NCBI GenBank assembly: GCA_945622055.1
Contig: CALZBV010000107.1
Span: 1 to 8,122 of the forward strand
DNA from: an uncultured Clostridia bacterium
GTDB lineage: Bacteria; Bacillota; Clostridia; Lachnospirales; Lachnospiraceae
Reading direction: 5' to 3'
Length of the DNA: 8,122 nt
Position 1 is the first letter of the stretch. Every line of letters begins with the position of its first letter. Of this stretch, positions 1 through 5,604 are shown one piece after another. The notes beneath the pieces were generated by a model. It searched no databases, was not told the DNA's origin, and worked only from the letters and a program-made list of their open reading frames with translations. Position numbers and translations under genes: made by a program.

Positions 1-2
1 CT

Positions 3-491
3 TTTATATGCTATGTAGAAATATTTTATTATGAAGTAATAGATAAAAATACTGTTGAGCGTGCTTTTAAGCAAGTAACCATGGGAAATTATTATGACGA
101 TGTTACAATAACAGGAACAGCGGGACAAATAACAATTGTTTTTTTAGGAGTGGATTTCGTTGCCGATATTCGAGATATAACTTACGATATTGATCATTGG
201 GAGTTTTCGTGGTCGCATATGAAGCAGACGGTTGGAGATATGGCGGCATTATTGCCTGTTATCGGTATGTTCAAATGCATGGACGAGTTTAAGGCACTTC
301 AAAGAGTTTCAAATGTCGAAAGTGTCCGAGCGTTGGATGATTTAACCATGATGGCAAACAAAATGTCTCAGATGGGTCATAGTTTGGATGATATTACAGA
401 GAGGGGACAAATTGTGTTACGTACCAGAAAGATTGAGTTGGTTACGGAACATATAGTTGATATTGCAAAACAATATGATAATTTTCAGTGA
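3..491 (+). CDS. C-terminal part of a polymorphic toxin: pre-toxin segment, 5' end outside the window
   Basis: The frame is open from base 3, so this is the end of a longer gene; the first ATG (81) has no ribosome binding site and is not the real start. The segment carries pieces I recognise from the linker just before the toxin tip in secreted Firmicutes polymorphic toxins: a GTAGQ motif, GVD-x-x-ADIRD, a Trp-rich stretch (WEFSWSH) and LLPVIG (249-266) followed by an acidic DE pair. In that class the N-terminal part mediates export and this linker precedes an exchangeable toxic domain. The frame stops at TGA 489-491 but continues uninterrupted in the same frame into a papain-fold toxin domain, so this and the next entry were almost certainly one gene. 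The export domain cannot be seen, so the delivery class (LXG, Rhs, WapA or other) is unknown. The family reading is from memory of motif layout. Confidence 0.6.
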   Translation, partial: FICYVEIFYYEVIDKNTVERAFKQVTMGNYYDDVTITGTAGQITIVFLGVDFVADIRDITYDIDHWEFSWSHMKQTVGDMAALLPVIGMFKCMDEFKALQRVSNVESVRALDDLTMMANKMSQMGHSLDDITERGQIVLRTRKIELVTEHIVDIAKQYDNFQ

Positions 492-779
492 ACAGAATGT
501 GCAAAAAGCATTAAGAACTATCTTGAAAATAATGGTTTGAATGGTGTACACATAAAAATGCAGTGTAAAACTGATTCTGGAAACTATATTGGAAATATTG
601 CTCTCAAATCTGAAGATATAATTATAAGTGGTAATGGATACCATGAAGCAATATTGTTTAACAATAAGGTTTATGATAACATTTATCCATATGGAATTGA
701 TTATGAAGATTGGCTTAGTAATTTTGATTTTCTTTTTCCAAATGTATATCCTGACTTTACAGGAAATATCAAATTTTGA
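492..779 (+). pseudogene. Papain-fold toxin domain (Tox-PL-2-like), cut off by an in-frame TGA
   Basis: Read in the same frame as the upstream segment, these 95 codons look like the predicted papain-fold toxin 2 domain of polymorphic toxins, a small presumed cysteine protease or related hydrolase. Visible landmarks are a Cys-Ala pair (TGT at 498-500) starting a helix-like stretch, NG-x-H with His at 642-644, then KVYDNI, a Gly, and W-L-x-x-F near the end. The family usually shows C-x-x-CA at the start; here the position of the first Cys is the stop codon TGA 489-491, which is one base from TGT or TGC. No frameshift is needed. Re-initiation at TTG 537 has no Shine-Dalgarno sequence and would lack the catalytic region. 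The most likely reading is a nonsense-inactivated toxin tip; assembly error or UGA recoding are alternatives. The stop at 777-779 is followed 11 bases later by a probable immunity gene. Confidence 0.62.
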
Positions 780-790
780 TAGGAGATGCG

Positions 791-1111
791 ATGAAAAAAT
801 TTGATGAAGACGCGTTAAAAATAATTTTTTTAATAAAGAAAAAACCCGCAATCCTTGTTGATAAATCAGTTTCTTGCTTGCGTAGTTTTTTGGATGGTTT
901 TGCGGTTGGATATTCGTTTCCGAATATAGAGTCTGTTTTTCCAGATTTTCAGAAATATGTAGAGCAGCGCTATCATTGCAATTTGACTATTTCATGGAAT
1001 GAGATTTTAGTGTTGCAAGCAAATAATGAGGAGAAAGCATTTTATCTCTTTTTTGAGGTATTTGAACAATTTTTGAAAGAGAGTAAAGTAAACTACCAAG
1101 CTTTTATGTGA
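791..1111 (+). CDS. Probable immunity protein for the papain-fold toxin
   Basis: This 106-residue protein has no signal peptide or membrane segment, so it should act in the cytoplasm. I chose ATG 791 because AGGAG (781-785) lies 5 bases upstream; the earlier in-frame TTG at 776 overlaps the toxin stop and is less likely. The layout resembles a common class of small immunity proteins: an N-terminal helix, a KKKPA motif (residues 16-20) followed by a conserved-looking S-x-x-x-L-x-x-F-L-x-G-F (26-37), an aromatic PDF segment, a Trp-containing strand, and an acidic C-terminal helix with E-x-A-F-x-x-F-F spacing. I cannot name its Pfam family. It follows the toxin domain by 11 bases on the same strand, the standard arrangement for a toxin and its cognate neutraliser. 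Unlike its neighbours, its frame is intact with a good ribosome binding site. Function is inferred from position and general resemblance. Confidence 0.6.
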   Translation: MKKFDEDALKIIFLIKKKPAILVDKSVSCLRSFLDGFAVGYSFPNIESVFPDFQKYVEQRYHCNLTISWNEILVLQANNEEKAFYLFFEVFEQFLKESKVNYQAFM

Positions 1112-1177
1112 ATAATATATAAAACAATACAGTTTCTTTCTGATTCCTCCTTGCGAAAAATGCCAATACGTTTTCGG

Positions 1178-1199
1178 CTAGATAACGTTTATTATCTAG
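1178..1199. repeat. Perfect 8-bp inverted repeat in the junction
   Basis: The arms CTAGATAA (1178-1185) and TTATCTAG (1192-1199) are exact inverted complements around a 6-base loop. No T-run follows directly, so it is a poor terminator. It lies in the 170-base gap between the immunity gene and the second toxin remnant. It could be a protein-binding or recombination site, or chance in AT-rich DNA. Confidence 0.4.
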
Positions 1200-1245
1200 A
1201 CATATTTGGAATTTTTACCTGCTGAAGTACACCTATACGCAAACG

Positions 1246-1279
1246 TAAAAAGGAAGAGGCAAAATACCTCTTCCTATTT
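1246..1279. terminator. Terminator-like hairpin, T-run on the minus side
   Basis: Arms of 9 bases, AGGAAGAGG (1251-1259) and CCTCTTCCT (1267-1275), flank a 7-base loop. Five A bases precede the left arm, which gives a T-run for minus-strand transcription; on the plus side only a weak TATTT follows. It may therefore act mostly on the minus strand or weakly in both directions. No convincing minus-strand gene enters it, so it may be a leftover from another cassette. Confidence 0.45.
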
Positions 1280-1305
1280 GAAAAAGGGTTGTTATACTGT
1301 ATAAT
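1278..1305 (+). promoter_or_regulatory. Possible sigma-A-type promoter inside the second toxin remnant
   Basis: TTGAAA (1278-1283) and a perfect TATAAT (1300-1305) are 16 bases apart. They lie within the reading-frame remnant starting at 1282, so any transcript would begin after the truncated papain-like tail and could carry the 1414-2067 frame. In AT-rich DNA such a match can arise by chance. Confidence 0.3.
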
Positions 1306-1413
1306 GGAAAAGTATATGATAATATTAGTAAAAGTGGAGTTTCTATCGACGAATGGCTAGCCGATTTTACCATACCATATGAAAATGGATCTGCTAATCT
1401 ATGGAAACTGTAC
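1282..1413 (+). pseudogene. Second Tox-PL-2-like tail, truncated at its 5' end
   Basis: The frame opens after TGA 1279-1281 and has no ATG before 1414, no visible ribosome binding site and no recognisable beginning. Codons 1291-1368 align without gaps to codons 648-725 of the first papain-fold domain: I count 13 identical residues of 26, including KVYDNI, the Gly, and W-L-x-x-F. The DNA of the two copies has drifted well apart, so this is not a recent duplication. The part that should carry the catalytic Cys and His is missing, and upstream DNA encodes nothing similar in any frame I read. The frame continues without a stop into the metal-site domain of the next entry, so the two may once have been one multidomain toxin. 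A chance match is possible but unlikely given the ungapped motif order. Confidence 0.5.
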
Positions 1414-2067
1414 ATGGATGGGTTATTAAAATTTGATATCCATGACCAAGCTGGAGTAACAGCCAATAATTATGATGCAAACCCAAATGATAATAAAGAA
1501 GCAAACTATATAGCAAATTATATTTACTTGACTAAACTGGCTATTGCATTTGGAAATGGTACATATAGTATTGGTAGTGTAACAGGACAAGATATAGAAA
1601 GCAGGAATAGAATGGTAGCTGATATAACACAAAGTGGTGTCGGCAATTATTCCTGGTCGACTGTTTTTGGTAACTTTGAGTATAATGATCACCAGATTTC
1701 TTTGAATTCAAATTGTACGTTAACAAAGCAGAAATTCTATATTTATGGCCTGGCGCTTCATTGTGCAACTGATATTTTTGCACACAGTGCGTGGAATGAA
1801 GCAACGGGGGCACATGTTCTTCATCCAAGTGCCGATAATGTTAGTGTGCTTACAGGAAGATATAATGCAGCCTTAAAAGTTGCAGAAAATGTTGTTTCAC
1901 ATGCTTATTTTGGAACGGTTGGATTTGTTACCGATTTCCATATTTCTACAGAGTATTTTGTGGGGTTTAAGCTGATTAATTTTGCTAAATATGTTCAATT
2001 ATCGGATAATCAAAGATATCAGCTTTATCGATCATATTATGATAGTCTTAGTTATAATTTGAATTAA
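1414..2067 (+). CDS. Zinc-dependent phospholipase C-like domain protein, possible toxin tip
   Basis: From ATG 1414 the frame gives 217 residues, but it is open upstream to 1282 and no good Shine-Dalgarno sequence precedes ATG 1414, so this is probably the C-terminal domain of a damaged larger protein. The clearest motif is H116-x3-D120-x3-H124 followed by S-A-W, the metal-binding signature shared by zinc-dependent phospholipase C and S1/P1-type nucleases. Upstream there is a D-I-H (His10) near the start of the domain and a helix-rich region, and downstream further His residues in HP and VVSHAYFG contexts, consistent with a helical metal-binding bundle. There is no signal peptide, so export would depend on a missing N-terminal part. 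It may cut phospholipid or nucleic acid; the sequence does not decide. No cognate immunity gene follows directly: the next gene is a lipoprotein 48 bases downstream. Confidence 0.5.
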   Translation: MDGLLKFDIHDQAGVTANNYDANPNDNKEANYIANYIYLTKLAIAFGNGTYSIGSVTGQDIESRNRMVADITQSGVGNYSWSTVFGNFEYNDHQISLNSNCTLTKQKFYIYGLALHCATDIFAHSAWNEATGAHVLHPSADNVSVLTGRYNAALKVAENVVSHAYFGTVGFVTDFHISTEYFVGFKLINFAKYVQLSDNQRYQLYRSYYDSLSYNLN

Positions 2068-2115
2068 GAAGTTTGAATTATAGTTTGATTTTTCAGCTTA
2101 ACGGGAGAGAAAGGA

Positions 2116-3396
2116 ATGCGAACATTATTGACCAATGTAATTATATTATTCTGTGGCATTTGTTTGGGCGCCTGCAATTTGAAAACGCCGGATAATGCTT
2201 TGAAACCAACAGAGAGTGTGGTGGTGGATGAAAATGTGGAATCCAATGGTAAGACACCTGTCGATACGGAAGAGAAGTCTGGGGAGTATGATTATTTTAC
2301 AAACACAATTTTTGATGAGTTTTTATATGCAGAAAATGAAACAGATAAGAAGGACAAAGCCGGCTATGAAGAGAACGGAGATGTTCTGATATCCGTTGAG
2401 ATTTTTGGCAGTAATCACTTTTGTGATTTGATTCGCAGAGAAGCAGACAAGGACAAAGACGATGTGTTATCCTTAACGGAGCGTCTGGCTGTGGAACGAC
2501 TTATTGATGAGGATGTGGAGTACTATCGCGATCCGGATCGGGACATAAATCAGTCATTGGATATAAAGGGCTTGGAGTGGTTCCCTAACTTAAAAGAAGT
2601 GGGTGTTTGTTATGCCGATACGGTTCTTCTTCAAAATCTTCCAAAGCTTGAAAAGGTATCGATTTACGAGGGACGAATTGAGCGAATGGTAATAGAAAAC
2701 TGCGATGTTCTTTCCAAAATGATATGTGACACGGTAAGCGTAAATCTATTTGTGAGAAATTGTAAAGCGTTGACCGAGTGTGTTTTACAAGAAGCGAACC
2801 TGGGGGATTCTTTTTTTATTGATACACCTGTTTTGCATGTTGAGGGAGATAATTGGACTTTTTCCGAATTGACTTTGGACGCGGATGCCTATAGCGAATT
2901 GGCTAGGAAGCTCTTAAAGAGCAAGGTGATTAAAAGAAGTGAAACTGAATTATGGTATGAATTGACAGGCAATGAATCGGAGCAAAACAGGGCAATTCGA
3001 TTTGTTAATCTGGGAAAAGATTATCTTGAAATGCGGGAAGATTATTTTACGGCTGACAGAAAGGTTTTTTCGGATGAGTTGTCTGTAGATATTTATGAGA
3101 AGAATGATGTCAACGAAAGTGGTATGCATGGCTTTTTTGTTGTGGTTACGAGGAGTGATGCTAAAAAAGAAACCTTTGTGTTATATGCAAAAGAAATGCC
3201 GAAAAAGGATGATTTTTCCTTTAAGGTAAGTAAAGCTATGTCAGTAGGCTTGGATGAGTATTCACCGAATAAAGGCTTTTATGGAACCATTTTTTGTGAT
3301 TTCATTTTGTGCTATTCGGAAAAGGAATGTGTTAAGGAAGTGGGAATGATAGAAGGGGTTGCAGTTAAAATCGAACGAAAAAATGAAGCATCTTAG
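2116..3396 (+). CDS. Lipoprotein with EF-hand-like loop and leucine-rich-repeat-like region
   Basis: The 426-residue product starts at ATG 2116, preceded by a purine-rich GGGAGAGAAAGG site. Residues 1-20 form a lipoprotein signal: short basic start, hydrophobic core and lipobox LGAC with Cys20 as the lipidation site, so it should be anchored outside the membrane. Residues about 21-60 are a polar linker. Residues 111-122 fit a 12-position EF-hand loop (Asp at 1, 3 and 5, Ser at 9, Glu at 12). From about residue 150 comes G-L-E-W-F-P-N-L-K followed by irregular repeats rich in L-x-x-V/I-x-V strands. The order FxxLxxxx, EF-hand, then LKGIEYFxNL-type repeats is familiar from extracellular leucine-rich-repeat proteins of Lachnospiraceae, though the repeats here are degenerate. 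The C-terminal 170 residues are not recognised. Its role is unknown; adhesion or an accessory part of the toxin locus are guesses. Confidence 0.65.
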   Translation: MRTLLTNVIILFCGICLGACNLKTPDNALKPTESVVVDENVESNGKTPVDTEEKSGEYDYFTNTIFDEFLYAENETDKKDKAGYEENGDVLISVEIFGSNHFCDLIRREADKDKDDVLSLTERLAVERLIDEDVEYYRDPDRDINQSLDIKGLEWFPNLKEVGVCYADTVLLQNLPKLEKVSIYEGRIERMVIENCDVLSKMICDTVSVNLFVRNCKALTECVLQEANLGDSFFIDTPVLHVEGDNWTFSELTLDADAYSELARKLLKSKVIKRSETELWYELTGNESEQNRAIRFVNLGKDYLEMREDYFTADRKVFSDELSVDIYEKNDVNESGMHGFFVVVTRSDAKKETFVLYAKEMPKKDDFSFKVSKAMSVGLDEYSPNKGFYGTIFCDFILCYSEKECVKEVGMIEGVAVKIERKNEAS

Positions 3397-3533
3397 GACA
3401 GTTATTTTTTGATTATGCTACGCGTGTAGAGGTTGTGCATATGAAAACGAAAGCGGGATTGTATTATCGATGCAATGGATGCGCTTAGATACAGACAACG
3501 ATTTCCTTTAAAACAGCAGTAACCCGGTGTAAG
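3397..3533. other. Non-coding stretch at the accessory-core border
   Basis: No gene, ribosome binding site or recognisable RNA is supported here. Short frames occur on both strands but none has a start signal or recognisable sequence. A small palindrome, CTAC-GCGT-GTAG, lies near 3419-3430 and has no evident role. Confidence 0.4.
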
Positions 3534-3570
3534 AAGGGCTGTACCGCAATTTACGGTACAGCCCTTTTCT
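3534..3570 (+). terminator. Strong rho-independent terminator
   Basis: A 13-base stem (3534-3546 paired with 3554-3566) contains the GGGCTGTACCG / CGGTACAGCCC core and closes a 7-base loop CAATTTA. It runs into TTTTCTTTCC. Orientation and T-run make it a plus-strand terminator, ending transcription from the lipoprotein gene and insulating lepA from the accessory region. Confidence 0.9.
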
Positions 3571-3606
3571 TTCCTTAAATTATACCGCTTCAATGGACAA
3601 AACGTC

Positions 3607-3636
3607 TTGTTGCAAATCTTTGCACTTTATGATAAA
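3607..3636 (+). promoter_or_regulatory. Possible lepA promoter
   Basis: TTGTTG (3607-3612) and GATAAA (3631-3636, within TATGATAAA) are 18 bases apart. They lie just after the terminator and about 70 bases before the lepA start. The match is only moderate, but a promoter is expected here because transcription is terminated upstream. Confidence 0.4.
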
Positions 3637-3650
3637 CTACATGTAATTAT

Positions 3651-3678
3651 GGGGTTTTGCGCCCCGATGGGGACGCAA
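3651..3678 (+). promoter_or_regulatory. GC-rich hairpin in the lepA leader
   Basis: TTGCG-CCCC (3657-3665) pairs with GGGG-A-CGCAA (3669-3678), giving nine pairs, one bulged A and a 3-base loop. The same CCCC could instead pair with GGGG at 3651-3654, so two exclusive folds are possible. No T-run follows. It ends 26 bases before the lepA start codon; a regulatory role is inference. Confidence 0.4.
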
Positions 3679-3704
3679 GGCATTGGAAAGAGAGGATATT
3701 TACC

Positions 3705-5516
3705 ATGGCGATTGACCAGAGTAAAATCAGAAATTTTTGTATTATCGCGCATATTGATCACGGTAAATCTACACTTGCAGACCGTATTATCGAGAAGACC
3801 GGACTTCTGACGAGCCGGGAGATGCAGGCACAGGTGTTGGATAACATGGATTTGGAGCGTGAGCGTGGAATCACGATCAAGGCACAGACGGTTCGAACCG
3901 TTTACAAGGCAAAGGATGGCGAGGAGTACATTTTTAATCTGATCGATACGCCGGGGCACGTAGACTTTAACTACGAGGTATCCCGTTCGCTCGCTGCATG
4001 TGAGGGTGCGATTCTGGTCGTCGATGCGGCGCAGGGTATCGAGGCACAGACACTTGCAAATGTATACCTGGCGCTTGACCACAACCTGGATATCATGCCG
4101 GTGATTAATAAGATTGATTTGCCGAGCGCTGAGCCGGAACGGGTAAAAGCCGAGATTGAAGATGTCATCGGACTGGAGGCACAGGATGCACCGATGATTT
4201 CCGCAAAGAACGGAATCAATATCGAAGATGTTTTAGAGCAGATTGTGACGAAGATTCCGGCACCGACCGGAGATGCCTCCGCACCGCTTTCTGCATTGAT
4301 TTTTGACTCAGTATACGATGCCTATAAGGGTGTTATTATTTTCTGCCGTATCATGGAGGGTACGGTTAAGCCGGGAACAACGATTCGTATGATGGCAACC
4401 GGTGCCGAGGCGGATGTTGTGGAAATCGGTATTTTCGGACCGGGCCGGTTTATTCCGTGTGATGAGCTGTCCGCCGGCATGGTTGGTTATATTACCGCGA
4501 GCCTTAAGAATGTAAAGGATACGCGTGTCGGAGATACCGTTACGGATGCAAAGAATCCTTGTGCAGAGCCGCTCCCGGGCTATAAAAAGGTAAATCCGAT
4601 GGTTTACTGTGGGCTGTATCCGGCCGATGGTGCGAAATATCCGGATCTGCGCGATGCGCTGGAGAAACTGCAGTTAAACGATGCTGCGCTTCAGTTTGAG
4701 CCGGAAACCTCGATTGCGTTAGGCTTTGGTTTCCGTTGTGGATTCCTTGGACTGCTTCATCTCGAAATCATTCAGGAGCGTCTCGAACGTGAGTATAACC
4801 TTGACCTTGTAACGACGGCGCCTAGCGTTATATATAAGGTATATAAGACGAACGGAGAGGTGCTGGATATTACAAATCCGTCAAATCTTCCGGATCCGTC
4901 CGAAATTGAGCATATGGAGGAGCCGATGGTTTCTGCGGAAATCATGGTTACGACCGAATTCGTCGGTGCAATTATGACGCTTTGTCAGGAACGCCGCGGT
5001 GTGTACCTCGGAATGGAATACATGGAGCAGACGAGAGCACTTCTGAAGTACGAGCTTCCACTCAACGAAATTATTTATGACTTTTTTGATGCATTAAAGT
5101 CCCGTTCCAGAGGCTATGCTTCCTTTGACTACGAGTTAAAGGGATATGTTCCGAGTGAACTGGTCAAGCTGGATATCCTTGTGAATAGAGAGGAAGTGGA
5201 TGCGTTATCCTTTATTGTGTTTGCCGGTTCGGCGTATGAGCGCGGAAGAAAGATGTGTGAAAAGCTGAAGGAAGAGATTCCGAGACATTTGTTCGAAATC
5301 CCGATTCAGGCAGCGGTCGGCAACAAGATAATTGCCCGTGAAACAGTAAAGGCAATGCGTAAGGATGTGCTTGCAAAATGCTACGGTGGTGATATTTCCC
5401 GTAAGAAAAAGCTCCTGGAAAAGCAGAAGGAGGGAAAGAAGCGCATGCGTCAGGTCGGAAATGTAGAAATTCCGCAGGAAGCATTTATGAGTGTTCTGAA
5501 GCTGGACGAGGAGTAA
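3705..5516 (+). CDS. lepA: Elongation factor 4 (LepA), ribosomal back-translocase GTPase
   Basis: The product has 603 residues, the normal LepA length. ATG 3705 is chosen because AGAGAGGA lies 8 or so bases upstream and the protein then begins at the usual family start; an earlier in-frame TTG would add 16 unrelated residues through the leader hairpin. All GTPase motifs are present: G1 AHIDHGKST (15-23), G2 RGITI (54-58), G3 DTPGH (81-85), G4 NKID (135-138) and G5 SAK (166-168). The translation-factor beta-barrel and two elongation-factor-G-like domains follow, and the C-terminus ends with GNVEIPQEAF, typical of the LepA-specific domain. LepA binds the ribosome, is linked to stalled or mistranslocated complexes and to 30S biogenesis, and is mostly membrane-associated or cytosolic. 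It is followed by a terminator and hemW, the usual Firmicutes order. Confidence 0.97.
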   Translation: MAIDQSKIRNFCIIAHIDHGKSTLADRIIEKTGLLTSREMQAQVLDNMDLERERGITIKAQTVRTVYKAKDGEEYIFNLIDTPGHVDFNYEVSRSLAACEGAILVVDAAQGIEAQTLANVYLALDHNLDIMPVINKIDLPSAEPERVKAEIEDVIGLEAQDAPMISAKNGINIEDVLEQIVTKIPAPTGDASAPLSALIFDSVYDAYKGVIIFCRIMEGTVKPGTTIRMMATGAEADVVEIGIFGPGRFIPCDELSAGMVGYITASLKNVKDTRVGDTVTDAKNPCAEPLPGYKKVNPMVYCGLYPADGAKYPDLRDALEKLQLNDAALQFEPETSIALGFGFRCGFLGLLHLEIIQERLEREYNLDLVTTAPSVIYKVYKTNGEVLDITNPSNLPDPSEIEHMEEPMVSAEIMVTTEFVGAIMTLCQERRGVYLGMEYMEQTRALLKYELPLNEIIYDFFDALKSRSRGYASFDYELKGYVPSELVKLDILVNREEVDALSFIVFAGSAYERGRKMCEKLKEEIPRHLFEIPIQAAVGNKIIARETVKAMRKDVLAKCYGGDISRKKKLLEKQKEGKKRMRQVGNVEIPQEAFMSVLKLDEE

Positions 5517-5523
5517 TGAGATG

Positions 5524-5558
5524 ACCCATGTTGTACCAAGGTTCGACATGGGTTTTAC
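5524..5558 (+). terminator. Terminator or attenuator between lepA and hemW
   Basis: ACCCATGT (5524-5531) pairs with ACATGGGT (5546-5553), extended by a G-U and a G-C pair towards the loop. It is followed by TTTTACTTT. The stem starts 8 bases after the lepA stop. The T-run is short, so some read-through into hemW is likely; I found no convincing separate hemW promoter in the following 46 bases. Confidence 0.65.
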
Positions 5559-5604
5559 TTTATAAGAGTGAGCTATCAAAAATCAGGAAACCGGAGGGTA
5601 AAAA

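Noticed and set aside
489..535. Selenocysteine insertion element after TGA 489-491
   Set aside because: I find only weak AT-rich pairings (AATG/CATT around 496-512 and TTAAG/CTTGA around 511-526), with no firm stem and no G-U in an apical loop. Not enough to call; kept only as an alternative to test.
537..779. Separate gene starting at TTG 537
   Set aside because: No Shine-Dalgarno sequence, and the protein would begin in the middle of the papain-like domain. It is better explained as the continuation of the upstream frame.
417..851. Long minus-strand frame opposite the toxin domain
   Set aside because: It is Ile/Phe-rich, as expected for the reverse of AT-rich coding DNA, has no start signal, and lies opposite a recognisable plus-strand domain.
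1..1111. Alternative genetic code in which TGA is a sense codon
   Set aside because: TGA ends the papain-like frame at 777-779 and the immunity gene at 1109-1111, and tryptophan is coded by TGG throughout. The standard bacterial code applies.
1233..1828. Minus-strand frames over the second toxin remnant
   Set aside because: No ribosome binding site or recognisable motif; the plus strand carries the conserved motifs. The minus-oriented hairpin at 1246-1279 alone does not support a gene.
3657..3704. Extended lepA start at TTG 3657
   Set aside because: It would translate through the leader hairpin and add 16 residues not typical of LepA. ATG 3705 has a proper ribosome binding site and family-typical start.
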